Below are positions 18,499 to 28,649 of a DNA stretch of 64,000 nucleotides, piece after piece. Within the stretch, counting starts at the first letter, position 1. Every line of letters starts with the position of its first letter. The position numbers were made by a program, and so were the translations under genes. A model generated the notes under the pieces. It made no database searches. It worked only from the letters and a program-made list of their open reading frames with translations, and was not told the DNA's origin. Source of the stretch: Hymenobacter profundi (GTDB taxonomy: Bacteria; Bacteroidota; Bacteroidia; Cytophagales; Hymenobacteraceae); the NCBI RefSeq assembly GCF_019334315.1, contig NZ_JAHWGL010000016.1, forward strand, positions 1 to 64,000, written 5' to 3'.

Positions 18499-19614
18499 AT
18501 GAAAACTAAAAGCAGCCTATTGTATCTCGGTTTGGCTGGCTTCTGCCTGGGCTTTGTGCAGAAATCGGAGCCGACCCTGAAAGATGCTTATAAGAAGGAT
18601 TTCTACGTGGGAGCGGCGCTTAACTACCGCCAAATCGGCGGACAAGACGCCCAGGCTATGGCCCTGATCAAGCAGCAATTCAACACCATCAGCCCCGAAA
18701 ACCTGCTGAAGTGGGGTCCGGTGCACCCGCAGCCCGACAAGTACAACTTCAAGCCTGCCGACGACTACGTGGCCTTTGGCCAACAGAACAAGATGTTCAT
18801 TGTGGGCCACACGTTGCTATGGCATCAGCAAACGCCCAATTGGGTGTTTGAGGGCGAGAACGGCCAACCCGCTAGCCGTGAGGTGCTGCTGAAACGTCTG
18901 GAGGACCACATCAACACCGTAGTGGGCCGCTACAAAGGCAAGATTGGCGGTTGGGACGTAGTGAATGAGGCCATCGACGACCAGCAGGGCGACCTGCGCA
19001 AGACCAAGTGGCTGGAAATCCTGGGCGAAGATTTCGCCGCCAAAGCTTTCGAGTACGCCCACAAAGCCGACCCCAAGGCTGAGCTCTATTACAACGATTA
19101 CAGCCTCTACCATCCCGAAAAGCGGGAAGGTGTGATTAAATTGGTGAAAGGCTTGCAGGCCAAGGGCATCAAGGTAACAGCTATCGGCATGCAGGGCCAC
19201 TACGGCCTCACCAAGCCTACCATTGCGCAGGTAGAAGAAAGTATTGTGGCCTTCTCGAAGCTGGGCGTGCACGTCAACTTCACGGAGCTGGATATTGATG
19301 TGCTGCCTAACCCCAGCCGCCGCCAAGGCGCCGACATTGCCGAGACCTTCGGTGCCGATGCCAAGTACAACGTCTACACCACAGGCCTACCCGACTCGGT
19401 GCAGCAGCAACTCACGAAACGATATGCCGACCTATTCGCGTTGTTCCGGAAGCACCGCGACGTGATTGACCGCATTACCCTCTGGGGCGTGACAGATGCC
19501 GATTCTTGGCTGAACGATTGGCCCATCAAGGGCCGCACCAGCTACCCGCTGCTGTTCGACCGTCAGTACCAGACCAAGCCCGCCTTCCGGGCTGTGGTGC
19601 AGGCTGCACGGTAG
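18499..19614 (+). CDS. GH10 endo-beta-1,4-xylanase
   Basis: Cleaves internal beta-1,4 bonds of the xylan backbone. The 371-aa protein is a single GH10 barrel with no carbohydrate-binding module. A hydrophobic N-terminus (LLYLGLAGFCLGFV) is a signal peptide. Both catalytic glutamates are present: acid/base E157 in DVVNEAIDD and nucleophile E263 in NFTELDIDV. The start at 18499 precedes the signal peptide; an in-frame ATG at 18367 lies in the terminator and is rejected. It is the only endo-xylanase visible in the locus. The stop codon lies inside the first arm of a short inverted repeat. Confidence 0.96.
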   Translation: MKTKSSLLYLGLAGFCLGFVQKSEPTLKDAYKKDFYVGAALNYRQIGGQDAQAMALIKQQFNTISPENLLKWGPVHPQPDKYNFKPADDYVAFGQQNKMFIVGHTLLWHQQTPNWVFEGENGQPASREVLLKRLEDHINTVVGRYKGKIGGWDVVNEAIDDQQGDLRKTKWLEILGEDFAAKAFEYAHKADPKAELYYNDYSLYHPEKREGVIKLVKGLQAKGIKVTAIGMQGHYGLTKPTIAQVEESIVAFSKLGVHVNFTELDIDVLPNPSRRQGADIAETFGADAKYNVYTTGLPDSVQQQLTKRYADLFALFRKHRDVIDRITLWGVTDADSWLNDWPIKGRTSYPLLFDRQYQTKPAFRAVVQAAR

Positions 19615-19707
19615 GAGCGCGTTGCACCACAGCTCATTTTCGTGGGCGTTGTGGTCAACTTCCCTACCTGCCATATGCAACGACGGGCGCGTGCAACGCG
19701 CCCCTAC
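19611..19707. repeat. Imperfect inverted repeat between GH10 and GH115 genes
   Basis: A 17-base arm (GTAGGAGCGCGTTGCAC, 19611-19627) is repeated in reverse complement at 19691-19707 with one mismatch. The right arm also contains a GGGCGCGT/ACGCGCCC hairpin. The left arm includes the GH10 stop codon. It could act as an attenuating hairpin or be a dispersed repeat of a different type from the GTCAT family. Confidence 0.6.
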
Positions 19708-19743
19708 TACCCTGTTTCCTACCCGCGCGTTAACCCACCTACT

Positions 19744-22392
19744 ATGCCTTCTTTATCTATTCCCCGGCGCTTCATCTTGCTGCTTGTTACCGGCCTGACG
19801 CTCGGTGCCACGCAGCCCGCTCAAGCCCTTGATGGCACTTCCTACGTCACGTCGAAAAAGCAAAAGGGCAGTTTCGCGCTGGAGGCTGGCGGCAAAGCCG
19901 CGCCACTCTACGCTAGCGCTCAGGACTGGCCAGGCGTGTTGCGAGCGGCTAAAGATTTGCAGGTCGACATCCACCGCGTGACCAGCGTGACGCCTACCCT
20001 CACCACCGACCAAGCGCCGAAGGGTAGGGAAGTGGTACTGATTGGCACCATCGGCAAGAGCCCGCTCATCGACCAGTTGGTGCGCGATAAGAAGCTCGAC
20101 GTGTCGGGGGTAGCAGGCAAGTGGGAAGTGTTTGTGGAACAAATAGTTGACAAGCCAATGCCCGGCGTAGACCGCGCCCTGGTGATTGCCGGCAGCGACA
20201 AACGCGGCACCATCTACGGCATCTACGATTTGTCGGAGCAGATGGGGGTATCGCCGTGGTACTGGTGGGCCGATGTGCCAACCAAGCCCCAAAAGGCCTT
20301 GTATGTGGCGGCGGGTAGGCACACGCAGGGCGAACCGAAGGTGAAATACCGCGGCATCTTCATCAACGACGAGGCGCCGGCCATGTCGGGCTGGACGAAG
20401 GAGAAGTTTGGCGGCTTCAACTCGAAGATGTACACCCACATGTTTGAGCTGATCCTACGCCTGAAAGGTAACTACCTCTGGCCTGCCATGTGGGGCAACG
20501 CCTTCAACGACGACGACCCGCAAAACCCTGTGCTGGCCGACGAGTACGGTATTGTGATGGGCACCTCCCACCACGAACCCCTCACCCGCGCCCACGACGA
20601 GTGGCGCCGCTATGGCAAAGGCCCCTGGAACTACCAGACCAACGCCGACGTGCTGCGCGAGTTCTGGCGCGGTGGCATGCAGCGCATGGGCACCCGCGAA
20701 AACGTAGTGACCATTGGCATGCGCGGCGACGGCGACGAGCCGATGAGCGAGGGTAGCAATATTGCCCTGCTGGAGAAAATCGTGGCCGATCAGCGCCAGA
20801 TTATTGCTGATGTAACTGGCAAGCCCGCCGAGCAGACGCCCCAGCTGTGGGCGCTCTACAAAGAAGTGCAAGACTACTACGATAAAGGCATGCGCGTGCC
20901 CGACGACGTGACCTTGCTCTTGTGCGACGATAACTGGGGCAATCTGCGCAAGCTGCCCAAACTGGGCGAGAAGCCCCGCGCCGGCGGATACGGCATTTAC
21001 TACCACTTCGACTATGTGGGTGGCCCGCGCAACTACAAGTGGCTGAACACGAACCCGCTGCCACGCATCCGCGAGCAAATGCAACTGGCCCACGAGTACG
21101 GCGCAAACCAGATTTGGGTGGTGAATGTGGGTGACCTAAAGCCGATGGAGTTGCCTATCAGCTTCTTCCTCGACTATGCCTGGAACCCCGACAATATAAA
21201 AGCCGACGAGGTAGGCGAATACACTCGACAGTGGGCCGCCCAGCAGTTTGGCGAAAAGCACGCCGCGGGCATTGCCGATATTATGGCTAAATACGCCAAG
21301 TACAACGCCCGCCGCAAGCCTGAGCTGCTGAGTCAGAACACCTACAGCCTGATCAACTACAGCGAGTTTGCCACCGTGGTAGCCGACTACAACCAGCTGC
21401 TGGCCCAGGCTGAAACCATTGGCCGGCAACTTCCCGCCGCAGCGCAAGATGCCTACTTCGAGCTGGTGCTGCACCCCGTGCTGGCCTGCGCCAACCTGAA
21501 CGAGCTGTACTACACCGTGGCCTTAAACCATGAAGCCGCTCAGCACAACCGAGCCAACACCAACGAGTTGGCAGCCAAGGCCAGGGCGCTGTTTGAGAAA
21601 GACGCCGAGATTTCGAAGCGCTACAACGCCATTGCCGGCGGCAAATGGAACCACATGATGGACCAGATGCACATCGGCTACAAGGCTTGGCACGACGAGA
21701 AGGCCGACAAAATGCCGGAGGTGCAAACCATTGCCGAAGCGGCGGCTACGGCGCCAGCGCTATCTGTTGCCGCGGCCGTGCAGAAACCACAGCCGCAACC
21801 CGCGCCGGGCGCGGCCTTTGTGGAAGCTGATGGCTACGTGTCCGTAGAGGCACCGCACTACAGCAAGGCTGTGGATGGTAGCCAAGCGAAATGGCAAACT
21901 ATTCCGGACCTGGGGCGCACGCTGGGCGGCATCAGTACATATCCAACGACGGCGCCCATTACGCAACCTGGCGGCAACAGTCCACATCTGGAATATCAGA
22001 TGCAGCTTTCTACGGCCGGCCCCGTCACTGTACAAGCATACCTGGCGCCTACCTTGAACTTTACAGGTGGCGAAGGGCTGCGTTACGCTGTGTCGTTCGA
22101 CGACGAAGCCCCGCAAATCGTGAATCTGCACACGGGCATGGTAGCCGACAACAGCAACCGCCCCTGGGAAAAAGCTGTGGCCGAGAATATCATCCTGAAA
22201 ACCACTCAGCACACCCTTGCCACGCCCGGCAAGCACATGCTGAAGTTCTGGCGCGTTGATCCGGGCGTGGTGCTGGAAAAGCTGGTGGTAGACTGCGGCG
22301 GACTGAAGCCCAGCTACCTGGGCCCGCCGGAAAGTGCTACGGGTACCAAGCCAGCTCCTGCGGCAACGAAAAACAGCGTGGGGCAGCGCTAG
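19744..22392 (+). CDS. GH115 xylan alpha-1,2-glucuronidase
   Basis: Removes (4-O-methyl-)glucuronic acid from internal as well as terminal xylose units, which GH67 cannot do. The 882-aa protein has a signal peptide (LLLVTGLTLGATQPAQA), an N-terminal domain, and a central barrel with the GH115 signatures YRGIFINDEAPAMSGWTKE, LKGNYLWPAMWGNAFNDDD and GTSHHEPL. A four-helix region and a C-terminal beta domain starting near residue 700 follow. The start at 19744 is chosen for the signal peptide. A Pro/Ala-rich segment near 700 separates the helical and last domains. It is the third alpha-glucuronidase of the locus. Confidence 0.94.
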   Translation: MPSLSIPRRFILLLVTGLTLGATQPAQALDGTSYVTSKKQKGSFALEAGGKAAPLYASAQDWPGVLRAAKDLQVDIHRVTSVTPTLTTDQAPKGREVVLIGTIGKSPLIDQLVRDKKLDVSGVAGKWEVFVEQIVDKPMPGVDRALVIAGSDKRGTIYGIYDLSEQMGVSPWYWWADVPTKPQKALYVAAGRHTQGEPKVKYRGIFINDEAPAMSGWTKEKFGGFNSKMYTHMFELILRLKGNYLWPAMWGNAFNDDDPQNPVLADEYGIVMGTSHHEPLTRAHDEWRRYGKGPWNYQTNADVLREFWRGGMQRMGTRENVVTIGMRGDGDEPMSEGSNIALLEKIVADQRQIIADVTGKPAEQTPQLWALYKEVQDYYDKGMRVPDDVTLLLCDDNWGNLRKLPKLGEKPRAGGYGIYYHFDYVGGPRNYKWLNTNPLPRIREQMQLAHEYGANQIWVVNVGDLKPMELPISFFLDYAWNPDNIKADEVGEYTRQWAAQQFGEKHAAGIADIMAKYAKYNARRKPELLSQNTYSLINYSEFATVVADYNQLLAQAETIGRQLPAAAQDAYFELVLHPVLACANLNELYYTVALNHEAAQHNRANTNELAAKARALFEKDAEISKRYNAIAGGKWNHMMDQMHIGYKAWHDEKADKMPEVQTIAEAAATAPALSVAAAVQKPQPQPAPGAAFVEADGYVSVEAPHYSKAVDGSQAKWQTIPDLGRTLGGISTYPTTAPITQPGGNSPHLEYQMQLSTAGPVTVQAYLAPTLNFTGGEGLRYAVSFDDEAPQIVNLHTGMVADNSNRPWEKAVAENIILKTTQHTLATPGKHMLKFWRVDPGVVLEKLVVDCGGLKPSYLGPPESATGTKPAPAATKNSVGQR

Positions 22393-22476
22393 TGCTACCC
22401 CGCATGGCGTGCTCTATTTCGTTACCTTTTCGGCACCGGACTCTCTTTAGCGCATACAACCAGAGCATTGTTTATC

Positions 22477-24843
22477 ATGACGCATCGTTTTCTACTTCTT
22501 TCCGCTTGCTTGCTGCCCCTGCTCGGCCATGGGCAAAGCACGGTCTTGCAAAGTTTTCCCCTTTCGGCGGTGCAGCTGATGGACAGTCCGTTTCAGCAGG
22601 CGCAGCAGACCGATAAGGCCTACATACTGGCCCTCGACCCTAACCGGCTGCTGGCTCCCTACCAGACCGAGGCCGGCATTCAGCCAAAAGCGGAGCGCTA
22701 TGGCAACTGGGAAAACACCGGCCTCGATGGGCACATTGGCGGGCATTATCTCTCGGCGCTGGCCCTTATGTATGCCGCCACCGGCGACGCGCAGGTGCAG
22801 CAGCGCCTCACCTATATGGTGGAGGAGCTAAACCGCTGTCAGCAGAAAAACGGCAATGGCTACCTTGGGGGCGTGCCGGGCGGCAAGGCCATGTGGCAGC
22901 AGGTGAAAGCCGGCAACATCAAAGCCAACAGCTTTGGGCTGAATGATAAGTGGGTGCCGCTTTACAACCTGCACAAAACCTACGCCGGCCTGCGCGACGC
23001 CTACCTGATTGGCGGCAACGCCAAGGCCAAAGATATGCTGATCAAGCTGACGGATTGGTGCCTGGACCTTACGGCCAACCTCACCGATGCCCAAATTCAG
23101 GACATGCTGCGCAGTGAGCACGGCGGCCTGAACGAAGTATTTGCCGACGTAGCCAGCATCACCGGCGACGCAAAGTACCTGAAGCTGGCCCAGCGCTTCT
23201 CGCACCAGGCTGTGCTAGAACCGCTGCTGGCTAGCCAAGACGTGCTCAGCGGCATGCACGCCAATACGCAGATTCCGAAAGTTATTGGGTTTGAGCGCGT
23301 GGCAGAAGCTGGTGGCAACCCTACCTGGTCCAACGCAGCCACGTTTTTCTGGAAAACCGTGGTGGAAAACCGCACCGTATCGATTGGGGGCAACAGTGTG
23401 AGTGAGCACTTCAACCCGGTTGATAACTTCTCCTCCATGCTCGAAAGCACGGAAGGACCGGAGACGTGCAACACCTATAACATGCTCAAGCTCAGCAAAC
23501 AGCTGTACCTGCGCAGCGCATCTACCCGCTACCTCGACTACTACGAGCGGGCTATGTACAACCACATCCTTTCCACGCAACACCCCGAGGAGGGCGGCTT
23601 CGTGTACTTCACGCCCATGCGCCCGCGCCACTACCGCGTGTATTCGCAGCCGCAGGAAAGCTTCTGGTGCTGCGTGGGTTCGGGGCTGGAAAACCACGGC
23701 AAGTACGGCGAGCTGGTGTATGCGCACCGCAACCAGCAGGAGCTATTGGTGAATCTGTTTGTGCCCTCGCGCCTTGCCTGGGCCGAGCAGGGACTCACCC
23801 TAACCCAGCAGACGAAGTTTCCCTTTGAGGAACGCTCGCAACTACAATTGCAACTGAAAAAGCCGCGCACCTTTGCCCTCAGCATCCGGCAACCCAGCTG
23901 GGTGCCGGCCGGTCAACTAACCATTCAGATAAACGGCAAAGCCGTGACGCCTACCACCGCCGAGCCGGGCTACGCTACCGTAACGCGCAAGTGGCGTTCG
24001 GGCGATGTGGTGACGGTGGCTCTACCCATGCACACCACCGCCGAGTACATGCCCGACCACTCGCCCTGGGTGTCGTTTGTGCACGGGCCGCTGGTGCTGG
24101 CCGCCGTCACAGACACCACCGATCTGGCTGGCTTGCACGCCGACAGCAAGCGCATGGCGCACGTGGCAAGCGGTCCGCTCTACCCCGTGGAGGATGCCCC
24201 ACTGCTTGTCTCTACCAGTCAGAATGTGGCCGAAGGCATCAAGCCTGTAGCTGGCAAGTCGCTGACATTCAGCGCCGCTAGCCTCATCAACTCCGATAAG
24301 TACCGCAACGTGCAGCTAGTGCCGTTCTACCAGATTCAGGATGCGCGCTACATGGTGTATTGGCCCGTGACAACGCCCGAAGGCTTGGCCGCCCGTAAGG
24401 AAGAAATCCGCCGCCGCGACGCCGAAAAACGCGCCTTGGAAGCCCGTACTATCGACCAGGTAACGCCCGGTGAGCAGCAGCCCGAGTCGGACCACAATTT
24501 CCAAAGCGACCGGTCGGAGACGGGCATTCACAGCAACCGCCACTGGCGGCACGCTGCAGGCTGGTTCAGCTACCAGCTGCGCAATCCCAACCGGGCCGCG
24601 CGTGCGCTGCGCGTCACTTACTCCGGCGGCGACCGAAATCGGCAGTTCACCATTCTGGTCAACGGTGCGCCGCTGACTCAGGTAACGCTCACGGGCAATC
24701 AAAAAAGCGACTTCTACGACGTGGAGTACGCCCTACCCGAATCTCTGCGTCGCGCCAACGCCCCTACTACCCTTACGGTGAAATTTGAGGCGGCAGCGGG
24801 CTCCACGGCGGGTGGCGTTTACGACGTACGGCTGCTTAACTAA
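22477..24843 (+). CDS. GH127 beta-L-arabinofuranosidase (DUF1680)
   Basis: Expected to cleave beta-linked L-arabinofuranose. The 788-aa protein has a signal peptide (LLPLLGHGQS) and the DUF1680 alpha/alpha barrel with ENTGLDGHIGGHYLSALAL. The zinc-thiolate active site known from HypBA1 is fully present: E329 and C331 in GPETCNTYN, and C398 and C399 in FWCCVGSG, with C398 in the nucleophile position. A C-terminal domain (about 650-788, DUF6805-like) follows a charged helix. In xylan loci such enzymes are thought to act on arabinose decorations, though beta-L-arabinofuranose in xylan is uncommon, so the true substrate is open. Confidence 0.92.
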   Translation: MTHRFLLLSACLLPLLGHGQSTVLQSFPLSAVQLMDSPFQQAQQTDKAYILALDPNRLLAPYQTEAGIQPKAERYGNWENTGLDGHIGGHYLSALALMYAATGDAQVQQRLTYMVEELNRCQQKNGNGYLGGVPGGKAMWQQVKAGNIKANSFGLNDKWVPLYNLHKTYAGLRDAYLIGGNAKAKDMLIKLTDWCLDLTANLTDAQIQDMLRSEHGGLNEVFADVASITGDAKYLKLAQRFSHQAVLEPLLASQDVLSGMHANTQIPKVIGFERVAEAGGNPTWSNAATFFWKTVVENRTVSIGGNSVSEHFNPVDNFSSMLESTEGPETCNTYNMLKLSKQLYLRSASTRYLDYYERAMYNHILSTQHPEEGGFVYFTPMRPRHYRVYSQPQESFWCCVGSGLENHGKYGELVYAHRNQQELLVNLFVPSRLAWAEQGLTLTQQTKFPFEERSQLQLQLKKPRTFALSIRQPSWVPAGQLTIQINGKAVTPTTAEPGYATVTRKWRSGDVVTVALPMHTTAEYMPDHSPWVSFVHGPLVLAAVTDTTDLAGLHADSKRMAHVASGPLYPVEDAPLLVSTSQNVAEGIKPVAGKSLTFSAASLINSDKYRNVQLVPFYQIQDARYMVYWPVTTPEGLAARKEEIRRRDAEKRALEARTIDQVTPGEQQPESDHNFQSDRSETGIHSNRHWRHAAGWFSYQLRNPNRAARALRVTYSGGDRNRQFTILVNGAPLTQVTLTGNQKSDFYDVEYALPESLRRANAPTTLTVKFEAAAGSTAGGVYDVRLLN

Positions 24844-24914
24844 CGTCCTACTTACCGCCAGCTACTCCTTGTGCTAAACAATTCGAAACATCACCGCCAT
24901 CCGAACCCGATACT

Positions 24915-26597
24915 ATGTTACCAAAGCGTCCGAGACTATTCATCACTGCCCTAGCAGCGCTACTGCTACAAAACGCTGTTTCTTCTGCACAATCGATTGA
25001 GTTAGTCAATCCTATCCTGACCGGCTTCTACCCCGACCCTAGTATTACCAAGGTAGGCAAGGACTACTACCTAGTGAATTCAACGTTTTCCTACTTTCCT
25101 GGCATTCCGGTGATGCACAGCCAGGACCTCAAAAACTGGAAGCAGGTAGGTAACGTGATAGACCGGCCTTCGCAAATGACCTTCATGGGCGACCGGATGA
25201 CCCGTGGGCTATTCGCGCCGGCCATTGAGCACCACAACGGCACGTTCTACGTGACGTGTACGCTGATCGACCACAAGGGCAACTTCGTGGTGACGGCCAA
25301 AAATCCAGCGGGCCCGTGGAGCGACCCGGTGTTCCTGCCCGAGGTGCGGGGCATCGACCCTTCCCTATACTTTGAGGGCGACAAGGCCTACGTTATCTAC
25401 AACAGCGACCCGCCCGGCACGCCCCTGTACGATGGGCACCGCTCCATCAAGATTATTGAGCTGAACCCGCAGACGTTAAAAACCGTGGGTGAAGCCAAAA
25501 TAGTGGTGAACGGGGGAGTAGACCTCAGCAAAAAGCCCGTCTGGATTGAAGGACCGCACTTGATGAAGCGGGGCGACTGGTACTACCTCTACGCGGCCGA
25601 GGGCGGCACGTCGGTCAACCACACCGAGGTAGTGTTCCGCGGCAAGACGGCCCTGGGGCCGTTTGTGCCTTATGAGAAGAACCCCATTCTCTCGCAGCGC
25701 GAACTGCCCAAAGACCGCAAAGACCCTATCACTTCGGCTGGTCACGCGCAGTTTGTAGAAGGACCCGATGGCAAGACGTATGCTATTTTCCTGGCTGTGC
25801 GACCCTACGAGGACAACTTCTATAACACGGGCCGCGAAACGTTTATCGTGCCTGTGGAGTGGAAGGATGAGTGGCCGGTAACGGTGCCTGGCCCCAACGG
25901 AGTGCAGTATTCCTACAAAGCCAACTTCCCCGAGGTAAAGCAGAAAGGCGCCCTACCCCAGAGCGGCAACTTCGCCTACACGCTCACCTTCGAGAAGCAA
26001 CTCGACCCCGCGTTACTGTTTATGCGCACCGTAGACAGTACGAATTTTTCGCTGAGCAAAGCCAACGGCCTGACATTGAAATTGAAGCCGGAAACCGTGG
26101 CCGAGACGGGCAACCCGGCCTTCATCGGCAAGCGCCAGCAGCACATGTACGGCAGCGCCGAAACCGAACTGACGTTTGCGGCTAAGGCGGCCAACGAAAC
26201 GGCGGGATTGGTGGTATTCCAAGATGAGAAGCACTTCTACTACCTCTGCAAGTCGGTGGAGAATGGCAAGCCCGTTGTGCAGCTGCTCAAGAGCACGGCC
26301 GACGCGAAGAACACCGAACTGCTGGCGAAAGCGCCTTTGAAAGCGGCGACCGGCAAAGTGCAGCTGCGCATCAACGCCGACGGTGATACCTATAGCTTCC
26401 GCTTTTCAGAGGACGGCAAAAAGTATACACTGTTGAAAGACAAGGTGGATGCGCGCTTCTTGAGCACGCAGGTGGCAGGTGGCTTCATTGGCTGCCTCTA
26501 CGGTATGTATGGCACCTCGGCCGGACAGCCTACCACTAACACTGCCTCCTTCAAGTGGCTGAAGTACGAGGGCCACGACCCCATGTACAAGAAATAA
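24915..26597 (+). CDS. GH43 beta-xylosidase / alpha-L-arabinofuranosidase (copy 1)
   Basis: Secreted GH43 enzyme, 560 aa. After the signal peptide the five-bladed propeller carries base D41 (GFYPDPS), D148 (GIDPS) and acid E212 (WIEGPH). A C-terminal beta-sandwich (about 355-550), like the GH43 C2 domain that closes the active site in exo-xylosidases, completes it. The sequence pattern YLVNSTFSYFPGIPVMHSQD places it in the GH43_10/11/12 neighbourhood, where both xylosidases and arabinofuranosidases occur. It lies between GH127 and GH97 genes with short gaps. Confidence 0.92.
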   Translation: MLPKRPRLFITALAALLLQNAVSSAQSIELVNPILTGFYPDPSITKVGKDYYLVNSTFSYFPGIPVMHSQDLKNWKQVGNVIDRPSQMTFMGDRMTRGLFAPAIEHHNGTFYVTCTLIDHKGNFVVTAKNPAGPWSDPVFLPEVRGIDPSLYFEGDKAYVIYNSDPPGTPLYDGHRSIKIIELNPQTLKTVGEAKIVVNGGVDLSKKPVWIEGPHLMKRGDWYYLYAAEGGTSVNHTEVVFRGKTALGPFVPYEKNPILSQRELPKDRKDPITSAGHAQFVEGPDGKTYAIFLAVRPYEDNFYNTGRETFIVPVEWKDEWPVTVPGPNGVQYSYKANFPEVKQKGALPQSGNFAYTLTFEKQLDPALLFMRTVDSTNFSLSKANGLTLKLKPETVAETGNPAFIGKRQQHMYGSAETELTFAAKAANETAGLVVFQDEKHFYYLCKSVENGKPVVQLLKSTADAKNTELLAKAPLKAATGKVQLRINADGDTYSFRFSEDGKKYTLLKDKVDARFLSTQVAGGFIGCLYGMYGTSAGQPTTNTASFKWLKYEGHDPMYKK

Positions 26598-26634
26598 TAC
26601 GCGGCCCGCTAGCTACGCTTCCACCTTTCCCAAT

Positions 26635-28563
26635 ATGCGCTTATTCCCACTCCTTTGCCTGCTCGTGCTACCCCTTGCTGCTGCCCAGGCCGCTAAGCCC
26701 ATCCAGATTAGTAGCCCCGACGGGGCCGTGCAGGTGACGGTAGATGTAACGGCCCAAGGCCAGCCTACCTACGCTGTGCGCTACCGCCAGGCCGAGCTGC
26801 TACGACCCTCGCGCCTGGGCCTCCGCCTTGCCAGCGCCGACCTCACGCAGGGCCTCAAACTCACGAAAGCCGACAAGCAAACCGCTGTGGCCGACGACTA
26901 CCAGCTGGCCACCGACAAGCGCGCCAACTGCCGCTATCGGGCCAACCGGCGCGTGCTGCACTTTATGGGGGCGGCCGGGGCGCCGCAGCTCAGCGTGGTG
27001 TTTCAGGTGTCGAATGATGGGGTAGCGTTTCAGTATGTACTGGAGGGACCTAGTAAGGAAGTCCAGCGGATCACGGCCGAAGCCACTTCTTTTCATTTGC
27101 CGACTAGTGCTAGAGGCTGGCTGCACCCACACGCCAAAGCCCAGACGGGATTTGCGAACACGCAGCCCTCGTATGAGGAAAACTACCAGCGCGGCATCGC
27201 GGCCGGCACGCCTTCTACCATCGGGCAAGGGTGGTCGTTTCCGGCCTTGTTTCAAACCGCCGGGCACTGGGTGCTGCTGACCGAGGCGGGCATGGGCCGC
27301 ACCTACGCCGGCACCCATCTGGCCCACGAGTCGCCCGATGCCGAGTATGCCGTGGCCTTTCCGCAGGCCCCCGAAAAAACGACGCCCGACGCGGCCCTGC
27401 TGCCCGAAAGCAGCTTGCCGTGGAGTACGCCCTGGCGCGTGGTGGTAGTAGGAAATTCGCTGGCGCCCATCGTAGAATCGACGCTGACGACGGACCTGAG
27501 CGCGCCCGCTACAACGCCGGTGCTCACCGAGGCGCCCGGCAAATCGTCGTGGTCGTGGGTGCTGATGGGGGACCAAAACACCACCTACGACGTGCAACGC
27601 CGCTTCATCGATTACGCCGCTACTATGGGCTGGCGCTACTGCCTCGTGGATGCCCTCTGGGACAAGCAAATCGGCTACGACAAAACCCAGGAGCTGGCTC
27701 AGTACGCGCGCTCCAAAAACGTAGGCCTGCTGGTGTGGTACAACTCGAACGGCCACTGGAACCAGGCTCCGCAAACGCCTACTAACGTGCTGTTTGAACC
27801 CGAAAGCCGGCGCAAAGAGTTTGCGCGTATCAAGCAAATGGGCGTGGCTGGGGTAAAAATCGACTTCTTCGGAGGCGATGGGCAGTCGTTTATGAACTAC
27901 TACCAGGACATCCTGACGGATGCTGCCCAGGCTGGCCTGCTGGTCAACTTTCACGGCACGACCATCCCGCGGGGCTGGAACCGGACTTACCCCAACCTGA
28001 TGACGATGGAGGCCGTGAAGGGCTTCGAGTTCCTGACCTTCGACCAGCGCAACACCGATCAGGAGGCCACCCACTGCGCTACACTGCCCTTCACCCGCAA
28101 CGCCGTGGGCCCAATGGACTTCACGCCCATGGCCTTCTCGGAGATACGTGGCAAGGAGCGCCGCACGTCTAATGCCTTTGAGCTGGCGTTGTCGGTGCTG
28201 TTTCAGTCGGGTATTCAGCACTATGCCGAGGTGCCCGAGGGCATGGCCGCGCAGCCCGCTTACGTGCAGGATTTCGTGAAGAAGCTGCCGCCGCGCTGGG
28301 CTGACGTGAAGCTGATGGACGGCTTCCCCGGCGAGTATGCGGTGCTTGCCCGGCAGGCCCCCGGCGGCGGGTGGTATGTGGCCGGCATCAACGCCACCGA
28401 CGCACCCAAAACCATTCAGGTTGACCTCGGCAAGCTAGGCCTCGAAAACGGCACGCTCATCACCGACGGGGACACCAACCGCAGCTTCAGCACGCGGGCC
28501 GTGGCGGGCAGCACCGTCAGCGTAACACTGCCCGCGCGGGGCGGCTTCGTGGTGCAGCCCTAG
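26635..28563 (+). CDS. GH97 glycosidase, likely retaining alpha-galactosidase type
   Basis: Secreted enzyme of 642 aa with a signal peptide (LCLLVLPLAAAQA), the GH97 N-terminal beta-super-sandwich, a catalytic barrel and a small C-terminal beta domain. The barrel holds D410 in VKIDFFGGDG and E459 in LMTMEAVKG. An aspartate at the KIDF position is what I recall for retaining members (nucleophile) as opposed to the inverting SusB-type alpha-glucosidases, so alpha-galactosidase activity is favoured. In a xylan locus this would trim terminal galactose from complex arabinoxylan side chains. Substrate is inferred. Confidence 0.88.
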   Translation: MRLFPLLCLLVLPLAAAQAAKPIQISSPDGAVQVTVDVTAQGQPTYAVRYRQAELLRPSRLGLRLASADLTQGLKLTKADKQTAVADDYQLATDKRANCRYRANRRVLHFMGAAGAPQLSVVFQVSNDGVAFQYVLEGPSKEVQRITAEATSFHLPTSARGWLHPHAKAQTGFANTQPSYEENYQRGIAAGTPSTIGQGWSFPALFQTAGHWVLLTEAGMGRTYAGTHLAHESPDAEYAVAFPQAPEKTTPDAALLPESSLPWSTPWRVVVVGNSLAPIVESTLTTDLSAPATTPVLTEAPGKSSWSWVLMGDQNTTYDVQRRFIDYAATMGWRYCLVDALWDKQIGYDKTQELAQYARSKNVGLLVWYNSNGHWNQAPQTPTNVLFEPESRRKEFARIKQMGVAGVKIDFFGGDGQSFMNYYQDILTDAAQAGLLVNFHGTTIPRGWNRTYPNLMTMEAVKGFEFLTFDQRNTDQEATHCATLPFTRNAVGPMDFTPMAFSEIRGKERRTSNAFELALSVLFQSGIQHYAEVPEGMAAQPAYVQDFVKKLPPRWADVKLMDGFPGEYAVLARQAPGGGWYVAGINATDAPKTIQVDLGKLGLENGTLITDGDTNRSFSTRAVAGSTVSVTLPARGGFVVQP

Positions 28564-28649
28564 GCCACTGATCGGCCTCGTCTCCCTACCATCTACCAAA
28601 CGGTCAGCCCGTGCGAAGCGCCGCACGGCCGCTTATTTGCCTTATCTCT

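Noticed and set aside
24844..24914. ACAATTCGAAACA resembling the LacI operator core before GH43 copy 1
   Set aside because: Only the central TTCGAA is shared; the outer arms and most of the core are missing.
26800..28221. Long open frame (473 codons) antisense to the GH97 gene
   Set aside because: It is arginine/histidine-rich, has no recognisable domain and lies fully opposite a well-supported gene; high GC favours such open antisense frames.
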